From: Cryomorpha sp963836915
Lineage (GTDB): Bacteria > Bacteroidota > Bacteroidia > Flavobacteriales_D > Cryomorphaceae
DNA: 64,000 bases
Direction: 5' to 3'
NCBI GenBank assembly: GCA_963836915.1
Contig: CAWILH010000002.1
Coordinates: forward strand, 2,852,001-2,916,000
Position 1 is the stretch's first letter; the number at the start of each line of letters is the position of its first letter. The notes under the pieces were generated by a model. The model saw nothing but the letters and a program-made list of their open reading frames with translations. It did not search any database and was not told the origin of the DNA. The translations under genes were made by a program, and so were the position numbers. This document shows, one piece after another, positions 42,084 to 53,038 of the stretch.

Positions 42084-44575
42084 TTATAACTTAATTATAC
42101 GTTGCACATCATAACGATCTCCTTCACTCACATATACTAAATACATGCCAGCCTTAAACGTAGCCATTTTTCTCTCAACGTATTCGAGTGTATTTTGAGA
42201 ATTAATCAGTTGCCTAGGAATCAGTATTCTCCCATCGGTCGTAAACACCATGATGTAAATGTTTAGAGACTCTTGGCCGCTAACATCGATCTTTACTTCA
42301 TTTTCGAAGGGATTCGGATATGCGCTGAAAAGAGATATACCCGTTTTCTTTAGATTGTTTGACCTACTGTTGGTGAAATCGCAATCATCATACGCTAAAA
42401 ACCCGTGATTTCTCGGATAAAGGGTGCAATTTGACCTATCCACTTCAGTGCTTTCAATTCTAATAGAATTGCCGCCGTCGTCATTGGATTGCGAAAGCTG
42501 TATTTTTCTCTGAAAAGCGGGGATCGAAGAATCTGCATTGAATACTGACGACTTTCCATACATTAAATCTTCAGTAAAGTTTCGATGTTTGAGTAAATGA
42601 GCATGCCCGAGCTCATGCTTAATCAGACCATAAAAGTCATAGCTGCCTGCCGGTTGATCTAGTATCCCGGTTTCATCATAGAACCAATCAACTGTGTTAG
42701 ACATTACTATGTCGAAACTTAAGGCCGCACCCATAGGGTTTCCATCAGGCCCACCGCAACGTTGCATACTTACTATAGTATAGGCAACCCGGTCGGTAGA
42801 ACCCATTGACCCAAATCGAATAGTTGAGATTAAATCTGCTGCAAGCCCTACTGTGCTTGCATTTGAATCCAGTTTCCAACGAACATTAGTCAAGCAGCTC
42901 CAATCTTTCATTGCTTCACTAATGCAGGCACGAGCAGAAAAATTGGATGATATACTTGTGTCTGGAATGAGAAGATACCCCCAATCTAAATCTACATCGT
43001 TGTATACGGAGTCTGTTCCTAATAGATAAAGAGGTTCTTTGCTCAAGCCATTTGTAGAGTCATATACTGTGGTTCGCGAGTAATAAACTTCGACTACTTC
43101 GTCTGACGTTATAAGGTCGTTTGCGCCAACGTCTTCAGAGTGTATTATCTGTATCTGACCTGTGCCGGGTGTTTGCAAGGTGTTTTCATTTTGGTTGTCA
43201 AGGGCAAGTATGACGGACGGAACAATAATTTTAATTAAATTATTGGACCAAATTACATCTAAATCATCTAAAGTAAGCCAATCCATACCCACGTCCGCAT
43301 TTCTCATCCTAACTTGACCTTCGACATTTCCAAAGCCCGATCCCATAATATAAAGTGTATCCTGAGTTCCTCCATTTATGACTGTTGGATTTATCTGAGA
43401 AATATTCATACCACATAAATCAGAGTTCTCTACATCAGCAGCAGCTATGAAGTCAAATAGAAATTCATTGGAGCTTTGCGGGTTTGGACCATTATAATAT
43501 ATGGTTCCAGCAGTCATTGCAGGAATTTGGGTGAATCCAATATTTGGCATTGCTTGACAGTCTTGGACTTTAAGTTGTAAATGTACTAGCGTACGTGGCG
43601 TATCATCGACTAAGGCTAAAGTTGACGCTCCAGGAATAAATCCTGCACCTATCGATAAGGTGTGATTATTGATCCCCGAAACGTCGACTATTGAAGGATT
43701 GTCATAAGTAAACATATCAGCCATCAGCTCACCACCGCTCACTACGGCATTATTATTCCCTACCACGTTCACGCCAAATGCGGCAGTACTATAGTCAAGA
43801 AATAGTGTGGATAATCCAAAATAAACTGGAGTTTCGGAAGTAGCAGTAATGTCAAACTCGAAGAAATTTTCTCCATGATCGTTGTAGTTCCGGCATTCTC
43901 AATGTGGTATGTTAAGATTCCGCCAGAACCAGCCACATCGAGAAGTAGATTGTCACGCATCTGCTCGAACTCTCCATACTTCTGCTCATAGAGCAGTGCA
44001 TCTGGAAAGACGTCAAGACAGTCCGCTATATAGGTAGGATCCAATACTTCGTAAAGCTTTCTTAGACATGGGAAGTTCACATTGGCATAAGATGCGCTAA
44101 CATAGTTTTGAGAATAATCATAATCGAAGTACAAACCATCATGAAGAGTGAAAATTTCGGCGTTCGGAGTTGTGCTATTTGGGTTACTTGGGTAATTGAG
44201 TGTGCTTGCGTAATCACATAAGAACATACCTCTTTGTCCTGGCACAAAACCAATCTGGTGCGAAATCCAAAGAGTGTGGTCTCCAACTGAGCCCCCACGG
44301 GTTATTACTTCGACTATGTCACCCTTCTTGAGCTCCTTGCCCGGTTTATCCTTCCAACTCTGATTTACTTGTACAGAATTACTCGTATAGATATAATCAT
44401 TTGTGGGGTTATAAAAACACTCTGTACTGAGGACTTCTCCTTCAAATATATAACTGGAATTTATTACCCCATTGTAGATTTGATTATAAACGAAAGCACT
44501 GTCGGTGATTACCTGACTCTTTGCAGAGATGGCAAGAAATAAAAAGGAAAGAATTGATAAGGCTAGATTTTTCAT
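42084..44575 (-). pseudogene. Matrixin-like T9SS metalloprotease, frameshifted
   Basis: Signal peptide KNLALSILSFLFLAISAKSQ. An N-terminal domain follows, then an IPT/TIG-like Ig domain (ISQINPTVINGGTQDTLYIM, GSGFGNVEGQV), a zinc-protease motif HELGHAHLLKH with a downstream DLMYG that could be the Met-turn, and a type A T9SS sorting domain (YPNPFENEVKIDV to QRIIKL). The frame breaks near 43872-43875. Adding one base in ATGGAGAAA joins AGTTTIM to ENFFEFDITATSETPVYF. The third metal ligand spacing (HExxHxxxxxH) agrees with metzincins, although the usual Gly is Leu. It precedes the secreted paralogue array. Confidence 0.8.
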
Positions 44576-44814
44576 GGTTGCTTTGGTTTAAGATTAAGTC
44601 ACCAAGGTAGGAATAATTCATGATTATCTAGCAGATTTATAACGTGAAGACAATTTAATATGGGCTTAACTTTAAATTTTTATTTTGAGATGATATCAGT
44701 TGTGGGTTCTTTGCTAGTACATGATACTTAAACTAAAGGATACAACATGTCAAATTGATACTCCTGTGTCGTCCTGAAAATGGTTGACTGATTATTATTC
44801 AAAAATACTCATGA

Positions 44815-45657
44815 TTAAACAGCTTCCAAGATTGGTTTTGGAGGCTGTTTTGTTTTCCATGTTTTAAGTTTAGTTCTCTTTTGATTATGTGCTTGGCTTG
44901 GAGTTAGGTATGCGATTGATAAGTGCGGTCTTACTTGATTGTATAACGCGATTGACTCTGCCACCTGCTTTTCTAATATCTCATAGTTTTCGAAAGAGTT
45001 GTCTAATCCAAATTCATCTTTCAATATTCCGTTCACTCTTTCGGCTACTGCATTTTCGTATGGATCAGATTGTTCTGTCATACTTATGCTGATTCCATTA
45101 TTTTTTAGCATTTGAGTATAGATCTCACTGCTGTACTGTAAGCCTCTATCCGAATGGTGTATGAGCGCTTGGTCGTATTTCCTGTTTTCAATTGCCTTCT
45201 TTAAAGCCGATAATGTCGTGGCAGCCATCATATTGTTACTCAACGCATATCCAACTATTTTCTTCGAATAAGCATCCGTAACTAAGTGCAGGTAATAGTG
45301 GTCTTTGTTAACTTGTAAATAGGTAATGTCCGCTACCCATAGCTGCTCTGGGCGAGTGAGTTCTATTTCTTTAATGATATTCGGATACTTTCTCATCCAA
45401 TGCTTTGAGTTGGTTGTTTTGTGGTACTTTTTTCTTTTCGATATCAGTAATGATCGCTCTCTCATAAAATCAAATAAATGATCTCGACCTATGTGCTGAT
45501 CCAGTGGCTTATTCTCGTTTATGAGGTAATGGATCTTTCTCACCCCACACTTTGGAAGCAGATGACGTATGCGTAAAATATTGGCCTCTAATTCTTCATC
45601 ATCAGAAACCAATGAATCTTTTCTCTTATAGTAGGATTGCTTACTAAAACCAAACAA
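44815..45657 (-). CDS. IS3 transposase orfB, integrase core
   Basis: Catalytic part of the IS3 OrfAB transposase. An HTH_21-like helix region (LLPKCGVRKIHYLI) leads into the DDE core: WVADITYLQVNKDHYYL (Asp), LIHHSDRGLQYSS (Asp) and DPYENAVAERVNGILKDEF (Glu). The frame is open upstream of the listed start to the slippery site at 45723, giving VRHQAVQEIRRRSDLNISEL, so the native product is an OrfAB fusion made by -1 frameshifting. Confidence 0.9.
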   Translation of the reverse strand: MFGFSKQSYYKRKDSLVSDDEELEANILRIRHLLPKCGVRKIHYLINENKPLDQHIGRDHLFDFMRERSLLISKRKKYHKTTNSKHWMRKYPNIIKEIELTRPEQLWVADITYLQVNKDHYYLHLVTDAYSKKIVGYALSNNMMAATTLSALKKAIENRKYDQALIHHSDRGLQYSSEIYTQMLKNNGISISMTEQSDPYENAVAERVNGILKDEFGLDNSFENYEILEKQVAESIALYNQVRPHLSIAYLTPSQAHNQKRTKLKTWKTKQPPKPILEAV

Positions 45658-45695
45658 TCGGCATAACTCACTGATATTCAGATCGCTTCTACGCC

Positions 45696-46103
45696 TTATT
45701 TCTTGGACTGCCTGGTGTCGTACTTTTTTATGATCTTAATATCTAACTCACGTTCCGCTATAGAAATAAACTGCTTGTAAGCCATCAGCTCCGCTTCCTT
45801 TTTCTCAAGTCTACGCGTAAGCAAACGCTCATTTTTCCGAAGTTTAGCCTCTAACTCTTTGATGTACTGTTTGTCCTGATCTTTCATTGGTCGACCTTTA
45901 CTAAGGTATCTTGGATGGTTCAATTTACCATATTTTTTTAACCAACGCGGAATGCAAGAATTACCCGCTATTCCATACTTACGCTTCAATGTGGCTTTTG
46001 TATATAAGCCCGATTCATATTCCCGTACAACCTGTTGTTTAAATGCTTTGCTGTATACTTTTGGGACGGAAACGTTTCCTTCTTTTTCTTTTCCTGTTAA
46101 CAT
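45696..46103 (-). CDS. IS3 transposase orfA
   Basis: 135 residues with an N-terminal helix-turn-helix (YSKAFKQQVVREYESGLYT, LKRKYGIAGNSCIPRWLKKY) and a C-terminal coiled coil (IKELEAKLRKNERLLTRRLE). The slippery A-AAA-AAG lies in codons for Ile-Lys-Lys near its end, at 45729-45723; a shift of one base back continues into orfB. Confidence 0.88.
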   Translation of the reverse strand: MLTGKEKEGNVSVPKVYSKAFKQQVVREYESGLYTKATLKRKYGIAGNSCIPRWLKKYGKLNHPRYLSKGRPMKDQDKQYIKELEAKLRKNERLLTRRLEKKEAELMAYKQFISIAERELDIKIIKKYDTRQSKK

Positions 46104-46145
46104 ATTGACTCATTTTTAGTCAACTTTTTCTAGGACGAGACATCC

Positions 46146-49100
46146 CTAAAAATAAGCCCTCACCTGCATATTGCCTGTATGCACTGCCTTGATGTCTTCT
46201 GATTTTCGGCCATTATAGCTCAGGCTGAGCTGTAGGTTATTTCCAAGCGCCCGCTGCGCGCCAGCCCCCCACGTAATGTTTCGACCATTCTGCAGTCCGT
46301 CCAGCATTTGGTAAGCAAGGCTATTATTAGACATTCCGTTATAGTCAATGGAGATATAATTGAACTGCGCGAAAAGCGTTCCCGATTCTACCTTACTGAA
46401 GCGTAGGTCCATTCCAAGATCGATGATCTGGGCGGTCTCACCACCCAAATCGGGCTGGTTCTTCCTGTCCGTATACTTATTGCTCAGGCTAAGCCTGAAG
46501 TAAGTGCCCGGTTGATAGGTAAATGTTTGCTTTAGGGAGACCGACGCGATGTCGTAATTACGGCCGCTTATAACATCAGAATTGCTCTCCCGGTCTTCGA
46601 GCTCCTGCTCTAGGATCATCCCGTACTTCGCATTGAAATTATAGCGGAGCCGCAAGGCATTGCTGAGCGTAGACCGCTCTTCAAATCCTGTGGTAAGCGG
46701 ACTCTTACTGAGCTGCGTGCTGTAGGTATAATCAACGCCAAACTTGCTGCTCGTGCGGTTGTAAAAAAGGGTGTTCCTAACGCTGGACGACTGGCTTATA
46801 AGGGTGCTGTCCCCAAAATTATTGAGAAACGGGTTAAACCGGTCGGCTTCTTCCTGGCGTCTGGTCTTCCGCTGTATCCTAAACGCCGTCTGATTGCTTA
46901 TTCGCGAAAGCGCTTTTAACACACCTTCCTTGCTACTCCATATCCCTGCCGGATTAAGGTTGAGCGACTGAGAGTATTGATTGGAATACGCTCGCTCATA
47001 ATTATCGGTCGGGGTAAAAACGCGGAAGTAGCGGTCTCCATCTTCGGGTCGCGCCAGCTCAAACTCGTTCAGCTCCTTGATGCCATTTTCATTATAGTCT
47101 ATCCATGTATAAGGGCCTGCCCGGTGGGATCGAGCACATAGATGAACTCTTGGCGGCGCTCCAGCCCCGAGCCTATCTCATAGTAGATATTGGATACCAC
47201 GCTGTTCTTGAACCATCGTGATGAATATTCTACCCTGCCGATCAACGTGCTCTCGGGAGTCTCGGCAGTAAGCTCAGGGTTGGTGATGTTCAATATCCTA
47301 TTTGAAATAGTGGTTTTCAATTGGTTCTGGGCGTTGATCACCCAAGATAGGTCTGCCCCATAATGACTTGCATGTGTGCTTTCGCCAAGGTCAGTCCCGT
47401 CAGTGGTAAAATCATCGCGCTCACGGTAGAATATTTTATAGGCTATCTGAGAGCTATCTAGGCTGGCCAAATAAAACTGCCAATCATAAAAACGATAGGC
47501 ATTGCTGGCAAGGGTATCTGAATTATTGATAAACCGCTGATTGTCTTCCCGTTCATCTTCAAATCCAATCTTTGTGATCCAAAGTGTTTTTTCGGTGCGC
47601 GACTTATGGCGCGAAAACCGTGTTTTGGTTGTCCCATTGGTGCTGAGTATGCTGCCGTCAAACCAAGTGTTAAAACCATCGGTCTGGAACTTTCCGTTCA
47701 GCTCATTTTTAATTCCGGTATAGGAGCTGCCCGCTTCGAAGCGATTGAGCCTATAGTCGACTTGCACCTTTTCCCCCTTAACGAGCCCTAACGACCCCGT
47801 GATAATATTCTGATTTTGAATAAGTTGATCGGGACTGAGATTCCAGTTTCTGTTGAATTCTACTGATCTGTACGGCTCAATGGGTTGAAAATTGGCTCCG
47901 ATGGCTTCGACGCTCGCGCCAGCCTTCAAGGCGAGCCCATCTTCTTCTTTGGTAAGCGGTTGCAAATGTTCTACCACAGCAAAGAGCGCGGGGCTTATAT
48001 TGTCTCCATTTCCCTGATTGGAAAAGGTGTTGAGATCGGCATTGCTAAAACCGGTTTCGACCATGGCCTTGGTGCGCTCGGAAAACTTATAATTGGCACC
48101 TGCCATGAGCGTCTGGCTGCGGCGGGGTGCCACCAGCAGCCGCACGGGGGCAAAGCTTCCTTGCCTTAAGATCAGTCCATTCAAGGTGTCGGGCGCCTGC
48201 CATTCAAAAATCCGTCCTGTGGCATCAAATCCCGCTTGGATATAATCGGCATTGCCTTGGCCTACTTCGCTGAAGTTAACGCTGAATACTGTCTGGTCCG
48301 CTTCGGTGGCGCGCACGAATATGGAGTCATAGCCGAGGCTGTCTACCAGCGTGTACAAGACTTGATCGTTATTGAACTCGCTCACCGTGTTGAAAGCGGG
48401 AGCAATGGCTTGAGATACATCATCGCCGGCGGCATCGAGTATGCGTTGGTCATTTTCCGTAAGGTCTTGCTGCAGCGGTTGGTTTTTGGAATCTTGCTCG
48501 GAGTAAAAGTTGATGTATGTTTCGAGCTTTTCGGAGCGGATACCAGTAGATGTCTGCACCATGGTGCGCAGGTAATTGGCATCACTGTATTGAAATTCTA
48601 CAGCGATACGCTTGTCTTTGGTTATAAGCTGATTAGCCGTAAAGGTGATCTCTGCGGTATTATAATCGATCACGTACTCATTTTCCTGTCCACGCTTCAG
48701 CTCGCGGCCGTCGATAAAAACGCGTTCCGTACCTGCGAGAATTATTATAAACTGCTCTCCTTCATTTCCGCGAAGGCGGTACGGTCATTGGCTTCCTTCG
48801 GTGCCAATAAGGATCTGTCGGTTAAATTTACCTTTAGAGACTGCCGCGCTCGTCTCCGTAAAAAAGGAGTAGTCAGAGCTTTTGCTCAATTTCCTTTCGG
48901 TGCTGAAGCTCGCGCCTTGAGCACGCTTAAAGTAGCTGGTAAAGTAGCCAATGGGTTTTTGAAGGATGAAATCGCCGACGGTTAGCTTCGAGCGATCATC
49001 GTATAGCTGTATGTATACTTGGTCGAACTCTTGGAGCTGGGCAGTATTGCCATCGGGCTGAATAGGAATATTATCATCGGTAATGGAAGCCAGTATGCTG

Positions 49101-49675
49101 ATGTCTTCCGTGAGCTGGCCATTTAGCTGTAAGCTCAAGGTACTGTTTACCGTAAGGTCTTGGTTATTACCAAATCCCACGCCGCGCGAGATGCTGCCGG
49201 TCTTGGTGAGCTGGGCAAACCCAAAGGCATCCTGACGCGTGGCGCTCGGCCGGTAGGTAAACGGATTTTTGAGATATTCCGATTCTGGTTGGATGAGGTC
49301 TGGAGAACGCAGCCGGTAGCGCTTGCTAAAATCGATGGGGAAGACCCTATACTGGGCGATGAGCGAATCTTGCGGTAGCGCGCCTTTCCAGAAAAGCATT
49401 GATGCCAAGCCATCAAATTGGTAATATGAAGTATCTACAAGGCTGCTGTCTGAATATAGCAGCCTAAAAGAGCTCGGTTCTATCGAAACGGAGTCTATAC
49501 GAATACTGTCAGAATCGACTTTCATGAGCCTGCTTCTAAAACTGCTCAGCTCCTGCCCCAATGCCATATGACCCGAAGAAACCACCAGCAATGCTATGAG
49601 ACAGCACCGAGTACATCGGTGGCTACAAAGTTTATTAAACTGTGGGCAAAATCTATTTATTTTCGACCTTTGCAA
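46146..49675 (-). pseudogene. Large outer-membrane beta-barrel protein, broken by a stop and a frameshift
   Basis: The fragments form one gene for about 1175 residues. An N-terminal signal sequence (CCLIALLVVSSGHMALGQ) and GYFTSYFKRAQGASFSTE region come first. A TGA at 48787-48785 stops the frame after GTEGSQ, but PYRLRGNEGEQFIIILAGTE continues in register. The second break is at 47116-47117: one missing G shifts the frame inside TGQ-GPYTWIDYNENGIKELNEFE. The C-terminal ~300 residues are alternating strands like an outer-membrane barrel, ending VRAYF. Family members of this size occur in Bacteroidota without known function. The IS3 element lies immediately beyond its stop codon. Confidence 0.75.
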
Positions 49676-49716
49676 GCACTAACATAGTTTCGCGATGAAC
49701 GGTAACAATACGGAAA

Positions 49717-50493
49717 TTGGGGCTTAAAATTATATCTTATAACGTAAATGGTATAAGAGCCGCCATAAAGCGTGGTTTTTTTGAATGGCTAGAGAAATCA
49801 AACCCAGACATATTAGTGATACAAGAAACTAAGGCCAAGCCCGAACAAATTGATGTAGAAGGCTTTGCCAAGCTGGGATATAAAGCCTATATCAATAGTG
49901 CTCAAAAGGCCGGGTACTCGGGGGTAGCCATCTTTTCTAAAAAGGAAGCCGACCAGATATTTTTGGGCATGGGCAATGAAAAGTTTGATAGTGAAGGGCG
50001 GGTGATCCGAGCCGACTATGGAGATTTTACGCTGGTGAATACTTATTTTCCATCTGGCAGCAGTGGTGATGCTCGGCAGGCCTTTAAAATGGAGTTCCTT
50101 GCCGAATATCAAGAGTTCATCGAAAATCTCAAAAAGGAACGCTCTAAACTCGTAGTTTCGGGCGATTATAATATTTGCCATAAGGCTATAGACATTCATA
50201 ATCCTGTTTCAAATAAAAATTCTAGCGGCTTTCTGCCCGAAGAGCGAGAGTGGCTTTCAAAATTTGTAGAGCTCGGTTTCGTTGATACTTTTCGCGCTAG
50301 GCATTCAGAAGCCGACCGCTACTCTTGGTGGTCTTACCGGTTTAAGTGCCGGGAGAAAAATTTGGGCTGGAGAATAGACTATAATATGGCAACAGAAAAT
50401 TTAAGCAAAGCCATTGAAAACGCTGATATTTTAGATCAGGTATTTCATAGCGATCACTGTCCGGTACTTTTAGAACTGGATGTGAAACTGTAG
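49717..50493 (+). CDS. xth: Exodeoxyribonuclease III
   Basis: This Mg-dependent AP endonuclease/3'-5' exonuclease acts in base excision repair. Motifs of the family: IISYNVNGIRAAIKRGF (Asn), DILVIQETKAKPEQ (Glu), VNTYFPSGSSGD, VVSGDYNICH (Asp-Asn) and the terminal VFHSDHCPVLLEL (Asp-His). The start is TTG 49717, since no ATG or GTG is in frame near the expected N-terminus. The divergent pseudogene begins 41 bases upstream. The peptide-binding protein gene follows 3 bases after the stop. Confidence 0.94.
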   Translation: MGLKIISYNVNGIRAAIKRGFFEWLEKSNPDILVIQETKAKPEQIDVEGFAKLGYKAYINSAQKAGYSGVAIFSKKEADQIFLGMGNEKFDSEGRVIRADYGDFTLVNTYFPSGSSGDARQAFKMEFLAEYQEFIENLKKERSKLVVSGDYNICHKAIDIHNPVSNKNSSGFLPEEREWLSKFVELGFVDTFRARHSEADRYSWWSYRFKCREKNLGWRIDYNMATENLSKAIENADILDQVFHSDHCPVLLELDVKL

Positions 50494-50496
50494 ATA

Positions 50497-52260
50497 ATGG
50501 ATATGCGTGCATCAGGATGGTACTTTTCGCTTTTTGCTGCTTCTCTTTGGGCAGCCTTCACCCTTACTTCATGCCAAGGGCAGAAGGAAAAATCTACATC
50601 CCGGCAGGCTCCATCGGATAGCTCGGCCCAGGTGGGCGGTCTTTTTCGGATGAATGTAGCTTCTGAGACACGCAGCATATTCCCTCATAATATCGTAGAT
50701 AATTCTGCGGCCAATATTATGAACCAAGTATATGAAGGGCTGCTGCGCATCAATCCGCAGACGAAGCAGATCGAGCCCTGTTTAGCCAATTCCTATACGG
50801 TAAGTCCTGATGGGGCCACCTACACCTTTGAGTTGCGGGAAGATGTTTACTTCCACGATGATAAAATTTTTGAAGACGGCAAAGGCCGGAACATGACCGC
50901 AAGGGATGTGGCCTTTTGTTTTCAGCAATTATGCCGGCCTTCACCGCATAATCAGCTCTATTCTTTTTTGGTAGATCTCATAAAAGGCGGCAGTGCCTAT
51001 TACGAAGCCGCCAATACACCGGCACAGCTAGAGGGCGTGCGCGTAATTGATGAGTATACCTTAGCATTGGAGCTGGAGTATCCTGCAGCGACCTTTACTT
51101 CGGTGCTTACCCATCCTTGCACATGGATCTTTCCAAAAGAGCTGCTTAAATACGGGGATGATATGGATTTTTGGTGCATCGGCACGGGCCGATTTATGGC
51201 GCGCACCATCAAGATGAACGAGGTGTTGATCTTGGAGCGCAATAAAAACTATTGGGGCAGGGATGATGAAGGTTTCAGGCTGCCCTATCTCGATGCGGTG
51301 CGCTGTAATTTTATAGCCAATGAAGCCAAGGAGCTCGACCAGTTTCTATTGGGCAATTTAGACCTGCTCATGCGCGTACCAAACTATAGCGTAGAAAAGC
51401 TGAAAAGGGAGAGCTTGGAGACTGCTGAAACTGCCAACTATAATCTCATGACCATCCCTGGGCTGCGCACAGAGTATTACGGATTTCAGCATAGACGGGA
51501 TTTGTTTAAAGATCTCAAGGTTAGGCAAGCGCTGAACTATGCGGTCGACAAAGTTTTTATCGTAGATAGCATCTTGCAGGGCTATGGCACACCAGCTATC
51601 CACGGTTTTGTGCCAAAGGCTATGCCCAATTATAACTCAGCCGATATAAGTGGCTATGCCTATGATCCCGACTTGGCCCGTAAGCTATTTGCAGAAGCGG
51701 GATACCCAGATGGAGCAGGCTTTCCCGTACTTACCCTGCAGCTCGATTATGGTAATAAAAAAACCATTGAAGTAGCCGAAGCCGTACAAAAAATGCTGGT
51801 CGATAACCTTAATATCACCTTAGAGCTATCGGTAGTGGACAGGGATATGCATTATGACAGGATAGAGCTTCGTGGAGTCGACTTTTGGCGCGATGGTTGG
51901 ATCGCCGATTATGCAGACCCCGAAAACTTTCTTAGATTATTCTACGGTAAGCTGGTACCGGCAGATAGCGTACGTTCTTCTTTCTTGAATACCATAAGGT
52001 TTCAAGATGAGCAATTCGACACGTATTTTGAAAAATCACTTAGACAGCAGAATGTGGCCGAGCGAAATGAATTTTACCAAAGTGCCGACCAATTATTGAT
52101 GAATCAAGCTGCTGTACTTCCGCTCTATCACGAAGAGTGGATATGGCTCATTAATAAGCGGGTACAAAATCTCAGTGTGAGCGGCCTCGGTATTCTCAGC
52201 CTTCGGGAAGTGTATTTTGATAAGGATTGGGAGCGGACTGCTGTAGAAGGAAAGTCTTGA
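50497..52260 (+). CDS. ABC transporter peptide-binding lipoprotein (SBP_bac_5)
   Basis: This 587-residue solute-binding protein of the OppA/DppA group has a lipoprotein signal ending LTSC. The mature start is VGGLFRMNVASETRSIFPHN; family segments include IMNQVYEGLLRINPQTKQIE, LANSYTVSPDGATYTFELRE and VRQALNYAVDKVF. It should deliver peptides or similar ligands to an inner-membrane ABC transporter, whose permease and ATPase genes are not in this window. The gene overlaps the convergent gene at 52196 by 65 bases. Confidence 0.9.
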   Translation: MDMRASGWYFSLFAASLWAAFTLTSCQGQKEKSTSRQAPSDSSAQVGGLFRMNVASETRSIFPHNIVDNSAANIMNQVYEGLLRINPQTKQIEPCLANSYTVSPDGATYTFELREDVYFHDDKIFEDGKGRNMTARDVAFCFQQLCRPSPHNQLYSFLVDLIKGGSAYYEAANTPAQLEGVRVIDEYTLALELEYPAATFTSVLTHPCTWIFPKELLKYGDDMDFWCIGTGRFMARTIKMNEVLILERNKNYWGRDDEGFRLPYLDAVRCNFIANEAKELDQFLLGNLDLLMRVPNYSVEKLKRESLETAETANYNLMTIPGLRTEYYGFQHRRDLFKDLKVRQALNYAVDKVFIVDSILQGYGTPAIHGFVPKAMPNYNSADISGYAYDPDLARKLFAEAGYPDGAGFPVLTLQLDYGNKKTIEVAEAVQKMLVDNLNITLELSVVDRDMHYDRIELRGVDFWRDGWIADYADPENFLRLFYGKLVPADSVRSSFLNTIRFQDEQFDTYFEKSLRQQNVAERNEFYQSADQLLMNQAAVLPLYHEEWIWLINKRVQNLSVSGLGILSLREVYFDKDWERTAVEGKS

Positions 52261-52936
52261 CCACGGGCAGTACCGTCTCAAAATAGGGGATAGCTGTGTT
52301 TACGTCAACGAGGTAAGCATTTATACCACCGTAGACCCCTGTTTTTTTAATGATATTCCACTTTATCTGACTGAAATCAGTATAATCTGATGATGATACC
52401 GAGTGGAGGTATTGGGTGCGCAAATCTTTATAGGTTTCCTTGCCTGCCGGTCTCCGTATAGATCGAAGCTCATAGCGATAGCACCGCGTATTCTTTGGAT
52501 CCTTGAAAAGCAAGATTCCCCTTTCGTTTTTTTCGTCTTGTATACCTACCGGCCTTATTCCGATATCGCAGGCGATATTAGAGAATTCAGCTTTCGCAAA
52601 ATCGAGACAGGCCGTAAACCGCTCTACGGCAAATGCTAGAATTTCATCAAGTTCCGCCACTTGGCTAGAGCCTGTCGGCGATTTCTTACGCAAGATGAGC
52701 GATCGCTCAAGGTCTAACAATTCAATGTCGCCAAGAAGTTTTTCTTCCATCCGGCTTTTGTTCAGGCGGTACGAGTCTATTTGATCTATTTGATGGGCAA
52801 GGTCTTCCAAATATGGGAAAAACCGCCACTGCGCAAAGCAGCTTTTAATATCCTGAATATAACCTAAGGCCTGATAAGATTGATACTCAAAATCGATCAT
52901 TGGATTTAAAAACCAATTGTCTGTGAGTCTTTTCAT
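52196..52936 (-). CDS. Conserved Bacteroidota hypothetical protein
   Basis: From ATG 52936 the product begins MKRLTDNWFLNPMIDFEYQS, resembling the DW..NP.IDFEYK.Y.LLAYLQ opening of a protein conserved in Flavobacteriales. It has ~247 residues and is soluble, without signal peptide. The C-terminal half contains IKWNIIKKTGVYGGINAYLV. The longer frame to 53050 would overlap the start of the OmpA-like gene on the other strand and I reject it. No function is known. The last 65 bases overlap the 3' end of the convergent peptide-binding protein gene. Confidence 0.78.
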   Translation of the reverse strand: MKRLTDNWFLNPMIDFEYQSYQALGYIQDIKSCFAQWRFFPYLEDLAHQIDQIDSYRLNKSRMEEKLLGDIELLDLERSLILRKKSPTGSSQVAELDEILAFAVERFTACLDFAKAEFSNIACDIGIRPVGIQDEKNERGILLFKDPKNTRCYRYELRSIRRPAGKETYKDLRTQYLHSVSSSDYTDFSQIKWNIIKKTGVYGGINAYLVDVNTAIPYFETVLPVVKTFLLQQSAPNPYQNTLPEG

Positions 52937-53038
52937 ACGATTATCATACTTTTGATGTGAACAAATTGTTTCAGTCACAGCGTGCAACCAAGTTTTCTGG
53001 TACCACCTTTGCCAACGTAATATTTTTAAAAGAACACC

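Larger units (their letters stand above)
44765..46142 (-). mobile_element. IS3-family insertion sequence
   Basis: The element of 1378 bp has ends TGTGTCGTCCTGAAAATGG (left) and TGTCTCGTCCTAGAAAAAG (right, inward), with GTTGACT inside both. It is flanked by a 3-bp duplication TCC at 44762-44764 and 46143-46145. Two minus-strand frames are joined at the slippery heptamer A-AAA-AAG (45729 to 45723). The left target copy is next to an otherwise empty stretch (44576-44761). The right one touches the stop codon of the neighbouring gene. Confidence 0.9.

Noticed and set aside
48236..48985. Plus-strand 249-residue frame opposite the large outer-membrane protein
   Set aside because: It spans both coding fragments of the minus-strand gene; the minus-strand reading has clear family motifs and this one has none.
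38289..49675. Island as an integrative element or prophage
   Set aside because: No integrase, att repeats, phage structural or conjugation genes are visible; it holds only IS elements and surface protein genes.
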